Translations under genes and position numbers: made by a program
The notes under the pieces: generated by a model
Told to the model about the DNA's origin: nothing
Databases searched by the model: none
What the model saw: only the letters and a program-made list of their open reading frames with translations
NCBI GenBank assembly: GCA_007280905.1
Contig: QYQM01000061.1
Span: forward strand, 1 to 64,000
DNA: 64,000 nt
Reading direction: 5' to 3'
Source of the DNA: Porphyromonadaceae bacterium
Lineage (GTDB): Bacteria; Bacteroidota; Bacteroidia; Bacteroidales; UBA12481
Shown: piece by piece, positions 16,266 to 25,343 of the stretch
Layout: each line of letters opens with the position of its first letter
How positions within the stretch are numbered: the first letter of the stretch is position 1

Positions 16266-17759
16266 TTATTTAGGCATTGCCGGTAAATTCCACCCATCCC
16301 GGTAAGTATGCCTGATGTATTCACCGGCACATTCCAGTGCATTGAACTTTGCGTATTGGGTATTGAAATTCGGGTGTCCATCGATAACTTTAAACTCATC
16401 GGCAGTAACTATTTTTAACTCCTCGGTTGCAGAGATATTGGTGAACTTCATGTTCTCAGCATCCCATTTCAGGGATTTATTGAGACCCTGCAATCGAATG
16501 GCCAGCACGCCCAATAGTACCGCTTCGTTGAAAGGTCCGGAATAGACAAAATTTGATGTGGTTTCTTTCCTGTTTTCGGGCGATTCTTTGCAGGCACGTA
16601 TCCAATCCTGCTCATGCGGGCCGTCGACATAACCGATTGCTCCCGGAATACGCGGCAGATATGGGCTAACCTGTGGTAAACGCCCCGAAAGCAAACGACT
16701 GTTAAAGCCGCCGCAACCGCAGATCAGGGTGTCTTTCGATCCAATAAAAAGGCAACCTCCTAACCCATCGGCCATCAGGTTTTCACCTTCGGGAAGCATT
16801 TCGAAAACACTGGGGAGCAATCCCCCATCATACCAATGTACATTAACAACAGGCATGGCTACTTTAGGCATATTATCGCGCGCTTGAAACGAAAACTTCA
16901 CCGTTTCGGCCTGCGGCGCAGATTCAGTATTGATCAAGGTTGAGCTACCCTGTACTTTTTCAGGATAGCCTAATTTCAATGATTGAAAGACAGGGTCCAA
17001 CACGTGGCAAGCCATATCACCGAAAGCACCGGTCCCGAAATCCCACCAGCCTCTCCAGTTCCAGGGGGTATAAGCTTCATGGTACGGTCGCAACTTTGCC
17101 GGACCGATGAACAGATCCCAATCCAATGTTTTCGGTACTGGCATTACCTGTGCCGGACGTTGCAATCCTTGCGGCCATATCGGACGGTCGGTCCAGGCAT
17201 GAACTTCCCTGACCTCTCCAATCTCACCATTCCAGATCCACTCACAGAGCTGACGAACTCCATTACCTGAGTTTCCCTGGTTCCCCATTTGAGTGGCAAC
17301 TCTGTGTTTGGCTGCAAGCCTGGTCAGCAGTCGTGATTCGTAAACCGAGTGGGTAAGTGGTTTCTGGCAATAGACATGCTTTCCGAGTGATAAGGCTGTG
17401 GCGGCAATCGATGCATGGGTATGATCAGCTGTCGCAACCATCACTCCGTCAATCGAACCGCTCATCTCATCAAACATTTTGCGCCAATCCCAATAGCGTT
17501 TTGCTTTTGGGAATTCTTTAAAACACCGGTCGGCATATTTCCAGTCTACATCACACAATCCCACGATGTTTTCAGTGGCCATCCCCACTAAGTTAGGATG
17601 GCCTTTTCCCCCAATTCCGATACCGGCAATGTTAAGCTTATCACTCGGTGCTTTGTGACCAAAACCGCTTACGGTATGACTGGGGATAATGGAAATCCCC
17701 GCAGCTGCAATTGCTGTATTTCTTAAAAAATTACGACGCGAATAATTCCTGGATATCAT
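16266..17759 (-). CDS. Tat-exported Gfo/Idh/MocA family oxidoreductase
   Basis: 497 residues. The N-terminus MISRNYSRRNFLRNTA plus an Ala-rich stretch is a Tat signal. The Rossmann region is 'LNIAGIGIGGKGHPNLVGM', the catalytic-motif equivalent is 'HVYCQKPLTHSVYES' and a conserved C-terminal element is 'WGTG..GDMACHVLDPV'-like ('DFGTGAFGDMACHVLDPVF'). This subgroup is typical of Bacteroidota/Planctomycetota periplasmic sugar oxidoreductases. It sits between two DUF1080 genes and is probably co-transcribed with them from the divergent intergenic region at 18545-18622. I infer oxidation of a glycoside hydroxyl to a keto group; the substrate is not visible. Confidence 0.88.
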   Translation of the reverse strand: MISRNYSRRNFLRNTAIAAAGISIIPSHTVSGFGHKAPSDKLNIAGIGIGGKGHPNLVGMATENIVGLCDVDWKYADRCFKEFPKAKRYWDWRKMFDEMSGSIDGVMVATADHTHASIAATALSLGKHVYCQKPLTHSVYESRLLTRLAAKHRVATQMGNQGNSGNGVRQLCEWIWNGEIGEVREVHAWTDRPIWPQGLQRPAQVMPVPKTLDWDLFIGPAKLRPYHEAYTPWNWRGWWDFGTGAFGDMACHVLDPVFQSLKLGYPEKVQGSSTLINTESAPQAETVKFSFQARDNMPKVAMPVVNVHWYDGGLLPSVFEMLPEGENLMADGLGGCLFIGSKDTLICGCGGFNSRLLSGRLPQVSPYLPRIPGAIGYVDGPHEQDWIRACKESPENRKETTSNFVYSGPFNEAVLLGVLAIRLQGLNKSLKWDAENMKFTNISATEELKIVTADEFKVIDGHPNFNTQYAKFNALECAGEYIRHTYRDGWNLPAMPK

Positions 17760-17770
17760 TGGTTTCAGTG

Positions 17771-18544
17771 TTATTTGGTGGATTGAAGTTCTTTAATCTT
17801 GATGTTGCGATACCAGACTTTCGTCCCATGGTTTTGCAGTGAAATATTTCCTTCGACGAATTTCCCCCAATCAGGGAAATTGGACCATTTTCCACTGTTG
17901 CGGAGTTTCAGCCATTCCTCGGAATTCTTCTCATATTTTACTACCACTTCACCATTCAAAATTTGTGTCACCTGATTGCCTTCTACAACCAGAAACAGGT
18001 GATTCCATTCACCAACAGCCTTGTAAGGTTTTACCATTGGGGGATACATGGCATAATTTGCACCGTTGATCTGCCAATCTTCCAACTTGTCAGGCCAGTT
18101 TTCGTGATCTATTATCTGGAACTCCGGACCTGTTTCGTAAGGGAATTTGTATTTCGGATTCTCCACCACCTGGAATATGATACCACTATTAGCTCCTTTG
18201 GTAAGCTTATAGTCAACACTAAATGCAAAATCCCGATACTTTTGATTGGTAATGATATCCTGGTCTTCACCACCCCCTTTGCTATTCATGGTCAAAGCTC
18301 CATCTTCAATAGTCCAGCAATCAGGAAATACTTTCATATTATACCCATGCCAGCCATCTGTTGTTTTTCCATCAAACAGCAATTTCCAACTGTTTTTCTT
18401 TTCTTTGTTAACCAGCGTGTTGGGTGTTGAATTTCTATCCAACTCAGCATAAAGAGATATTGCATCTTTTTTGGTTAATGTACTGCACGAGATAACCGCA
18501 ATAGCCATTAAACAAAGCGAAATTTCTAACGTTAGTTTTTTCAT
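17771..18544 (-). CDS. DUF1080 lipoprotein (3-keto-glycoside hydrolase-like)
   Basis: 257 residues. Lipoprotein signal MKKLTLEISLCLMAIAVISC with the lipidated Cys at about residue 20. DUF1080 domain from about 48: 'KLLFDGKTTDGWHGYNM', 'DFAFSVDYKLTKGANSGIIFQVVE', 'GPEFQIIDHENWPD', 'GEWNHLFLVVEGNQVTQILNGEVV', 'ISLQNHGTKVWYRNIKIKEL'. It is first gene of the minus run and divergent from the GH38 mannosidase across 78 bp that holds a palindrome. Lipid anchoring contrasts with the soluble DUF1080 at 15555, so the two may act on different sides of the membrane or on different substrates. Confidence 0.87.
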   Translation of the reverse strand: MKKLTLEISLCLMAIAVISCSTLTKKDAISLYAELDRNSTPNTLVNKEKKNSWKLLFDGKTTDGWHGYNMKVFPDCWTIEDGALTMNSKGGGEDQDIITNQKYRDFAFSVDYKLTKGANSGIIFQVVENPKYKFPYETGPEFQIIDHENWPDKLEDWQINGANYAMYPPMVKPYKAVGEWNHLFLVVEGNQVTQILNGEVVVKYEKNSEEWLKLRNSGKWSNFPDWGKFVEGNISLQNHGTKVWYRNIKIKELQSTK

Positions 18545-18579
18545 TTTTATTAAGCCTTTTGATGTTGTGCTAATTATTA

Positions 18580-18603
18580 CTGAAAAATAGTAGTATTTTT
18601 CAG
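18580..18603. promoter_or_regulatory. Operator-like palindrome between divergent operons
   Basis: CTGAAAAAT (18580-18588) pairs with ATTTTTCAG (18595-18603) around AGTAGT, and outer TGTGCT/AGCACA words extend the symmetry. It lies 20 nt from the GH38 start and 36 nt from the DUF1080 start. Position and symmetry suggest shared regulation; it could also be a simple hairpin. Confidence 0.45.
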
Positions 18604-18622
18604 CACATCAACATGATCTGAA

Positions 18623-21600
18623 ATGAAAAATCATATGAAAAAAATACTTACCATCGTTTTCCGGTGTTTGCTGATGCTTATTTTTCTTGACGGATCAGTT
18701 TTAGCTCAAACCGACAGCAAAATCTTATATTATCCGGGTTTTGATAAAGGGATCAGCGGGGTGGATTTCAATTACAGATCACCATTACCCCAAAATGAAA
18801 ATGCCTATATCCTCCGGAATTCATTTGAAATTCCGGAAATGAATTGGAAAACTGTATCGGTTAACCAATCAGGCATATCCGGAAAGGTTGCTTTTGTCTT
18901 TATGGCAGCTATGTCAACCGACAATCCGGGTCTCGAATACAGGCTGAAAGTTAATAATGAGGAGGTTTTCAACTTTACCAATTCATCGGAGAAATCCTGG
19001 TCAGTACAAGGCTCCCAAGGCGGTGAATTGTCATTTTACCAGGCGAAAAATATTCCCGGCGTTGAAGTAAACGGATTTATGATATTAACCCTTCCGGCAA
19101 AAAAGATAAAACTTAAAGAACCTTTGGATTTAAAGGTTTCCCTGTTACCGACACAGAAAAATGCATGGATCATCATTTTCAAAAAAGCCATACAATCGGG
19201 TACAACACTGAACAACGTGCCGGTATTGGTCAAAGAAAGCGGTGTGGTGAATCAGCAGGTAAAGATCAGTCAGGTCCAATTCCGGAACCCCTGTCGTGTA
19301 ATATTCACCTCGGGAGGAAAGGAGCTGCTTACCAGCCAGACGAAGATCGGGTTTAACCAGTTCTTCGTTCCGGTTCCAATGGTAAAGTCGGATAAAAAAT
19401 TGGTTATCAACGCAAAATACGAGAACGGAACCAATGAGCAGCTAAGAATCACGCTGACTCCAGTTAAAAAATGGGAGATGTACCTGGTGCAGCACGCTCA
19501 TACCGATATCGGATACACCCGCCCGCAATCTGAGATCCTTGCGGAGCATTTGCGCTATATCGATTATGCTCTTGATTATTGCGACCAGACTGACAACCTG
19601 CCTGATGATGCAAAATTCCGCTGGACTTGCGAGTCTACCTGGGTGGTCCGGGAATATTTACGAACACGTCCGCAATCTCAGATCGACCGGTTTAAAAATC
19701 GGATCGGTGAAGGCCGGATAGAGGTTACCGGGATGTATTTCAATATGGCCGAGATTGCCGATGAGAATATTATGTTCGATTTTCTTCAACCGTTAAGGGA
19801 GATTAAAGATCAGGGGATTACAGTAAAAACAACCATGCAGAATGATGTAAACGGTGTTGCCTGGTGTTTACCTGATTATTTAAAAAATACCGGTGTACGG
19901 TATCTGACTATGGGAATCAACGAAACACGTTCTATCCTGCCATTTAAGATCCCAACCTGCTTCTGGTGGGAAGCGCCATCCGGGTCGCGCCTGCTCGCTT
20001 TCCGGAGTGACCATTATATGACAGGTAATTTTTTCGGTCTGCCTGAGAATAACTCTTTCGATCCGGATAAGCTATTTGAATATTTAAAAAATCTGGAAGA
20101 TAATACTTATCCGTTCGACCGTATTGCAATTCAGTTTTCCGGATATTTTACCGATAATTCACCTCCGTCAACCGGTGCCTGTGAAATTATTAAAGCCTGG
20201 AATGAAAATTATGAATCGCCGAAACTCCGGCTGGCAACTGCCTCAGAGTTCCTGGAATATGTAGAAAAGAATTATTCAGCATCTCTGCCGGTTTACCGGA
20301 ATGCATGGCTCGACTGGTGGACCGACGGGTTCGGTTCCACTTCGCGTGAAACGGCTAAGGTACGCAAGACCCAAAACCTGATGCAGGTAGACGAGGGTTT
20401 ATTTGCAATGGTTTCCATGCTGGGCGGCGACTTATCGGTTGACCTGAAAAGCAAAATCGAACATATAAGCGAAAATGCCCTCTTCTTCGATGAGCATACC
20501 TTTGGGGCCGATGAGAGTATCGATCGTCCCTATTCCGAAAATTCAACGGAGCAATGGTTGCAAAAAGGGGCGTATGCGTGGGAAGCGTTTAAAAAAGTCA
20601 CTTTGCTTAATGAAGATGCCCTGGGCCGGATCCAGCCTTATCTTAAAAAGGCAGACTTTCCTGCGATTTACGTTTTGAATTCAATGGGTTGGGCTCGTTC
20701 CGGAGTGGTTGAACTTTTTGTGGATAATCAAATAATCCCCTCAAAGAAACAATTCAAAATCATTGATCTTTCAACAAATAGGGAGATTCAGGTTCAGTTG
20801 GTCCGAAGCCGGAGTGAAGGAGCCTATTGGGCTTTGAAGGTGGAAAATGTACCTGCGCTGGGTTGGAAAGCCTTTAAAGTTGAAGTAGGCAACCTGGATG
20901 CAGTAGCCCCTGATAATAAGGGTGATGTTTTGAAAACAATTGAAAATCAATATTATAGGTTAAGTTTTGATGTTACAACCGGTGCTGTCAGCAGTTGGTA
21001 CGATAAGGAACTGAAAAAGGAATTACTCGATAAGGAAAATCCCTGGAAAATTGGCCAGCTGGTACGTGAAACCCTTTCCGATAGGAATAATATGAAAGAG
21101 ACTGTACATACAACCGTTACGAATGTGAAAATGGAAAAGGGTGCAAAAGGGGATTTATGGCAGAGTGTAAAATTTTCAGCCGATCTTGAGGGTTTTGAAA
21201 AGGGAACTCCCTTGGCTCCAACCGGGCTGGAATGGGAGATCCGATTGTATAATAAAACCAAATTGATTGAATTTCATTTTCTGGGCAGAAAAGAAATTCT
21301 GACCAATCCAGAAGCGCTATATGTCACATTCCCGTTTAATTTGCCCGGTTCACGGATTGTTTTTGAAACCATAGGCGGCACACTGACTCAGGGAAAACAA
21401 TTGCCAGGTTCGTCGTCCGATTGGAATGTGGCTCAGAATTATGTTTCTGTGAGAAGTGCAGCGGAGCAGATTATAATGGTGAGCGATGAAATCCCGCTTT
21501 GGCAATTCGGAGGGTTTAATTTGGGTAAGTTCGAACGGTATCCTAAACCATGCAAACCCTGGCTCTATTCCTGGGTTATGAATAATTACTGGTTCACAAA

Positions 21601-22021
21601 TTTCCGGGCTTTCCAGGAAGGTGGATTTCACTGGACCTATCAGATCACCACTACAAAAGATACGACCAATTCTGCGGCGGCCCAATTTGCCCGGGGAGTG
21701 CGTAATCCATTCCTGACCAGGACATTCCCTGCCGGAAAAAATGAACTTATGACTTCTGTTTTCGGGACGGTCAATATCGCTGGATCACCAAACATATTAC
21801 TCGTCAATGCCAGACCGTCATTTAATAAGCCTGGCAGCATATTAATCCATCTCCGCGAATTGGATGGAAAACCGGGGACATTAACAATCTCTTCGGCAAT
21901 TGAAGGGCGGCCTATACGCAGAATGGCGGAAGTCAATGTGATCGGAGAGGAAATTGGCCAGCCTTTGGAATCAGTTAAACTAAATCCGTTTGAAGAAAAA
22001 TTCATTCAGATAGAGTATTGA
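18623..22021 (+). CDS. Secreted GH38-type alpha-mannosidase-like glycosidase
   Basis: 1132 residues with signal peptide to about 29 ('GSVLAQ'). An N-terminal beta-rich region (about 30-280) is followed by the GH38 catalytic core starting at 'YLVQHAHTDIGYT' (about 288; HxD metal ligands), the nucleophile region 'TTMQNDVNGVAWCLP' (about 407), and 'WWEAPSGSRLLAF' typical of the family. Beta-sandwich domains make up the C-terminus. Length is normal for this large bacterial subgroup. It is divergent from the DUF1080/Gfo-Idh operon, so it probably acts on the same glycans in the periplasm. Starts at ATG 18623; an ATG at 18635 also gives a good signal peptide. Specificity for mannose is by family only. 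Confidence 0.85.
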   Translation: MKNHMKKILTIVFRCLLMLIFLDGSVLAQTDSKILYYPGFDKGISGVDFNYRSPLPQNENAYILRNSFEIPEMNWKTVSVNQSGISGKVAFVFMAAMSTDNPGLEYRLKVNNEEVFNFTNSSEKSWSVQGSQGGELSFYQAKNIPGVEVNGFMILTLPAKKIKLKEPLDLKVSLLPTQKNAWIIIFKKAIQSGTTLNNVPVLVKESGVVNQQVKISQVQFRNPCRVIFTSGGKELLTSQTKIGFNQFFVPVPMVKSDKKLVINAKYENGTNEQLRITLTPVKKWEMYLVQHAHTDIGYTRPQSEILAEHLRYIDYALDYCDQTDNLPDDAKFRWTCESTWVVREYLRTRPQSQIDRFKNRIGEGRIEVTGMYFNMAEIADENIMFDFLQPLREIKDQGITVKTTMQNDVNGVAWCLPDYLKNTGVRYLTMGINETRSILPFKIPTCFWWEAPSGSRLLAFRSDHYMTGNFFGLPENNSFDPDKLFEYLKNLEDNTYPFDRIAIQFSGYFTDNSPPSTGACEIIKAWNENYESPKLRLATASEFLEYVEKNYSASLPVYRNAWLDWWTDGFGSTSRETAKVRKTQNLMQVDEGLFAMVSMLGGDLSVDLKSKIEHISENALFFDEHTFGADESIDRPYSENSTEQWLQKGAYAWEAFKKVTLLNEDALGRIQPYLKKADFPAIYVLNSMGWARSGVVELFVDNQIIPSKKQFKIIDLSTNREIQVQLVRSRSEGAYWALKVENVPALGWKAFKVEVGNLDAVAPDNKGDVLKTIENQYYRLSFDVTTGAVSSWYDKELKKELLDKENPWKIGQLVRETLSDRNNMKETVHTTVTNVKMEKGAKGDLWQSVKFSADLEGFEKGTPLAPTGLEWEIRLYNKTKLIEFHFLGRKEILTNPEALYVTFPFNLPGSRIVFETIGGTLTQGKQLPGSSSDWNVAQNYVSVRSAAEQIIMVSDEIPLWQFGGFNLGKFERYPKPCKPWLYSWVMNNYWFTNFRAFQEGGFHWTYQITTTKDTTNSAAAQFARGVRNPFLTRTFPAGKNELMTSVFGTVNIAGSPNILLVNARPSFNKPGSILIHLRELDGKPGTLTISSAIEGRPIRRMAEVNVIGEEIGQPLESVKLNPFEEKFIQIEY

Positions 22022-22035
22022 CGATAGGTGACGAG

Positions 22036-22211
22036 TTTAGAGATTCGAAGACCAATTCTGAATTTTGAAGTGTAAGATTCAGGTTGGGGTCAATATAGCA
22101 ATTGGTCAATATGCCAATGAGCTAATGCTTCGATCATCCGGGTAAATTAACCATCAGAGCTCACTTGAATCTGTAACTTCAGCATTCAGAATTGGTCTTC
22201 GAATCTCTAAA
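22036..22211. repeat. Long inverted repeat between convergent genes
   Basis: The left arm TTTAGAGATTCGAAGACCAATTCTGAAT (22036-22063) is the exact inverse of 22184-22211. Homology between the arms continues imperfectly inward to about 22080 and 22165, giving arms of about 45 nt around an 85-100 nt centre. It fills the 193 bp between the GH38 stop and the pirin stop. It could be a MITE-like element, or a bidirectional terminator without a U-tract. Confidence 0.75.
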
Positions 22212-22214
22212 TTT

Positions 22215-23057
22215 CTACTTCTTAACGAAGTTCCCCGTCTGGTAATCCTCAAATGCCTGATAAAGCTCTTCCTTCGTGTTCATTACGATCGGTCCGCGCC
22301 AGGCGATCTCTTCATGAAGCGGCTTACCTCCGATCAGCAGGAAGCGGGCGCTGGTTTTGTCCGATGCAATAAATATCTGATCGCCGGAGATCAGTTTTAC
22401 TAAAGTTCCGGCTCCAATGCGATTTGTCATTTGCTGGTCGAAGTAGGCTGACCCTTCAAACACATAAGCAAAAAAGGTGTGATCCGGATTGACATCAAAA
22501 GTTTGCTGGATACCCACTGGTACGGTCATATCCATAAACAGCGGTTTAACCACAATATCTTTAACCGGACCTGTGAATTCACCAAATTTGCCGGCGGCAA
22601 GACGGATGTGGATACCTTTCCAGTCGAATGCAGGGATGAGATACGCGGGAATATCCTGGTACCGGGGTGCCATCATTTTATGCGAAGCCGGGAGGTTTAC
22701 CCACAACTGAAACCCGCTCAGCACACCGTCAAATTTCTGAGGCATTTCCTGGTGAAGAATGCCGCTTCCGGCAGTCATCCATTGAATATCACCGGATTTA
22801 ATAACCCCTTTGTTTCGCATGCTATCCTCGTGCTCCACCTCCCCGGAAAGCATATAGGTCACCGTTTCAATCCCGCGGTGAGGATGCCAGGGAAATCCTG
22901 CCATGTAATCAACTGGATCATCCGATCCAAAATGATCGAGCATCAGGAAAGGATCTAACCATCCTTTGCGCGGATATCCAAACACCCGCTGCAACTTCAC
23001 TCCGGCCCCTTCTAAAACCGGTGTGCTTCCAAGTGTGCTTTCAATTTTTCTGATCAT
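22215..23057 (-). CDS. Pirin family protein
   Basis: 280 residues, the usual pirin length. Two cupin domains: the N-terminal one holds the metal ligands in 'FPWHPHRGIETVTYML' and 'GILHQEMP', with 'GEVEHEDS' between. Pirins bind Fe(II), and some oxidise quercetin; in bacteria the role is often unclear. The C-terminal cupin ('GGKPLHEEIAWRGPIVMNTKEEL') is typical. It starts 12 nt after the Cys/Met PLP gene ends, so they are co-transcribed. No signal peptide, so cytoplasmic. Confidence 0.92.
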   Translation of the reverse strand: MIRKIESTLGSTPVLEGAGVKLQRVFGYPRKGWLDPFLMLDHFGSDDPVDYMAGFPWHPHRGIETVTYMLSGEVEHEDSMRNKGVIKSGDIQWMTAGSGILHQEMPQKFDGVLSGFQLWVNLPASHKMMAPRYQDIPAYLIPAFDWKGIHIRLAAGKFGEFTGPVKDIVVKPLFMDMTVPVGIQQTFDVNPDHTFFAYVFEGSAYFDQQMTNRIGAGTLVKLISGDQIFIASDKTSARFLLIGGKPLHEEIAWRGPIVMNTKEELYQAFEDYQTGNFVKK

Positions 23058-23069
23058 GGCATCATGGTT

Positions 23070-24260
23070 TTATTCTTTCAGCGATTCCTTAATTAATTGA
23101 AAGGTCCGTTCAATATCATTGTCAAGACCAACCGAAAAACGAATCAATCCTTCCGATAACCCCATTTCGTGCTGAATGTAATCAGGAATCTCCGAAGAGG
23201 TGCTCTTTCCCGAATTGCTGAACAGGGTTTTGAAATATCCAAGACTAACGGCCAGGTAGCCAACTCCTTTCATTTCCATCGCTTCCATAACTTTACTTGA
23301 CTTCTCAGCGGTTATCAGGTCGATGGCAATCATGCCTCCAAAACCAAATCCCGGATTCATCATCGATTTCAAAAGCTCATGGCCAGAATGTTCCGGTACT
23401 CCGGGGTATATGAATTTCAGTCCAATTGTTTTGAATTTATCTGCAAGATATTGAGCATTATAACTGTGCTGCTTCATACGGATATGAAGAGTATGAAGAT
23501 TTTTTAAAATCGATGAGGAACGCATGGGATCGAGCGCTGGTCCAAGCAGCATGGCGGTACCATTATTGACATCAATCAGGGAACAAATGTATTCAGTTGT
23601 TGAACAGATGGCTCCTGCCAGGCAATCGTTTTTCCCGTTGATGAATTTGGTCATGCTGTATACCGTAATATCGGCTCCCAGGCGGCACGGCGATACAATC
23701 ATTGGCGTAAACGTATTGTCAACAATAAGTTTTGCTCCATGGGCATGGGCAATTTTCGAAAGCGCCGGAATATCCGAGATCTGAAGCATCGGATTGGTCA
23801 TCGTCTCCGTGTAAATAAGCTTGGTATTTGGTCTGATGGCCTTCTTAACTGCGACAAGATCGGTGATATTTACAAAGGTGACTTCAATATTGAATTTTTT
23901 GATCCAGTTGCTCAGAAAAGCAAACGTACCTCCATAACAGGTTACACTGGAGACAATGTGGTCACCTGAGGTTACTCCATGCAGCAGTGCGCAGGTTATT
24001 GCGCTCATTCCTGAAGAGGTCACCCATGCAGCTTCCGTGCCTTCCATTGCGGCCAGTGCATCCGATAGATATTTGTTACTGGGATTCCAATGGCGGCTAT
24101 ATAAAAAACAACCCTGTGTTTCTCCGTGGAAAGTATCGGCCATGGTTTTGGCCTGCATAAAAGTAAAGGTGGCACTGTCGGTAATCGAAGGGTTAACATC
24201 TCCATACTCACCAAACTGCAGCAGGTCCTGGATATTTGAAGCCGGATCAAAAGATTTCAT
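23070..24260 (-). CDS. Cys/Met metabolism PLP-dependent enzyme (methionine gamma-lyase-like)
   Basis: 396 residues, fold type I. The PLP lysine is in 'DITVYSMTKFINGKND', the substrate/cofactor region is 'YTETMTNPMLQISDIP' and 'LIVDNTFTPM', and the C-terminus 'EGLIRFSVGLDNDIE' is typical of the family. Members include cystathionine gamma-synthase, cystathionine lyases and methionine gamma-lyase; sequence reading cannot separate them. The short N-terminus and the terminal 'SVGLDNDIERTFQLI' favour a lyase. First gene of a two-gene unit with pirin. No evidence of a riboswitch (for example SAM) upstream in the 119 bp to aroC. Confidence 0.85.
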   Translation of the reverse strand: MKSFDPASNIQDLLQFGEYGDVNPSITDSATFTFMQAKTMADTFHGETQGCFLYSRHWNPSNKYLSDALAAMEGTEAAWVTSSGMSAITCALLHGVTSGDHIVSSVTCYGGTFAFLSNWIKKFNIEVTFVNITDLVAVKKAIRPNTKLIYTETMTNPMLQISDIPALSKIAHAHGAKLIVDNTFTPMIVSPCRLGADITVYSMTKFINGKNDCLAGAICSTTEYICSLIDVNNGTAMLLGPALDPMRSSSILKNLHTLHIRMKQHSYNAQYLADKFKTIGLKFIYPGVPEHSGHELLKSMMNPGFGFGGMIAIDLITAEKSSKVMEAMEMKGVGYLAVSLGYFKTLFSNSGKSTSSEIPDYIQHEMGLSEGLIRFSVGLDNDIERTFQLIKESLKE

Positions 24261-24334
24261 GAAATCACGTATTTAGATTAGAATTTCTTTACCAAAATAC
24301 GCAAAATTTGCCTAATAAAATGCGTGCCATTGCA

Positions 24335-24363
24335 CTTGTCATCCCCGCGAAGGCGAGGATCCC
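24335..24363. repeat. REP-like palindrome (VIPAKAG type)
   Basis: CTTGTCATCCCCGCGAAGGCGAGGATCCC matches the units at 7952 and 8106 and the diverged copy in the gene at 32438. It lies in the 119 bp space downstream of aroC and upstream of the Cys/Met PLP gene. Confidence 0.75.
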
Positions 24364-24379
24364 ACAATGCTACTCCGAG

Positions 24380-25343
24380 TTATGCCATAAACCCCGCCAG
24401 CACGATCGCCGTAATGGCTTCCAGTACTACTGGCACCCGCAAGGCAATACAGGTATCATGCCGACCGCCGATCATCAGTTCTTCAAGCTTTCCGCTTTCG
24501 AAATTGATGGTTTGCTGAGGTTGTGATGTGCTTGAAGTAGGCTTGACTACAACCCTGAAAACTAAATCATTGCCGTTGGTCAATCCACCGTTGATTCCAC
24601 CAGCATGATTCGTAGCGGTTTTTCCATCCAGGGATGTGATCCGGTCGTTATGCTCGGATCCTTTCATCTTTGCAGCTGCGAACCCGCTGCCGAATTCAAT
24701 GCCTTTAACAGCAGGGATGGCAAATGCTGCATGAGCCAGCATTGATTCCACGGAATCAAAGAAAGGCTCACCTATCCCAATAGGCATGGGCGATGCCACG
24801 CATTCAATGATCCCTCCGATGGAGTCTTTTTCTTCTATAGCTCTGGCAATAGCTGCTTCAATGTCACTGTTGCCACCTGCTTCCACGAGCCGGGCTGATA
24901 TCTGGATCGCTCCGATCATTTTTTTTGCCACTACCCCGGCTGCTACCAAAGCCAGGGTTAGCCTTCCGCTGAAATGTCCGCCACCCCGATGGTCATTGAA
25001 ACCATCAAACTTCATCTTTGCTACCCAATCTGCATGCCCGGGTCTGGGCTGCTTCAGGATATGGTCATAGTCTCCTGATTTAATATTTTTGATTTTCAAA
25101 TACTATAGTCAATGGAGCTCCCGTGGTGTATCCATTAAACCATCCTGATACAATTCTCGGCTGATCGGCCTCCACTCGTGGTGTGGTACCTCTTGCTCCC
25201 GGTTGCCGGCGTCGGATATCATCCGTAAAATCTGTTTCTGATAATGGAACACCCGGTTTGCAACCATCTATTGTGATGCCAAGAAGCGGACCATGTGACT
25301 CGCCGAAAATGCTGACCCTGAAACGATTACCGAAACTATTCAT
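24380..25343 (-). CDS. aroC: Chorismate synthase, with one-base frameshift
   Basis: Chorismate synthase converts EPSP to chorismate with reduced FMN. The start at 25343 gives 'MNSFGNRFRVSIFGESHGPLLGITIDG' and 'RRRQPGARGTTPRVEADQP' up to 'VFENQ'. Then a run of five A's (25086-25090, minus sense) puts the frame out and a stop follows 2 codons later. With four A's the frame continues 'NIKSGDYDHILKQPRPGHADW', 'FDGFNDHRGGGHFSGRLTL', 'FGSGFAAAKMKGSEHND', 'NHAGGINGGLTNGND' and 'GRHDTCIALRVPVV' to 24380. Total about 320 residues, normal for the short Bacteroidota form. All catalytic motifs survive. It overlaps aroA by 8 nt. Because aroC is normally essential for aromatic synthesis, a sequencing error is likeliest, but a real mutation cannot be excluded. 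Confidence 0.9.

Noticed and set aside
24261-24379. SAM or other riboswitch before the Cys/Met PLP gene
   Set aside because: The 119 bp space holds a REP-like palindrome and plain AT-rich DNA; no riboswitch core could be recognised.
25080-25100. Programmed frameshifting in aroC
   Set aside because: The A5 run is short, no slippery heptamer with a stimulatory structure fits, and the needed shift is +1; a single-base error or mutation is simpler.
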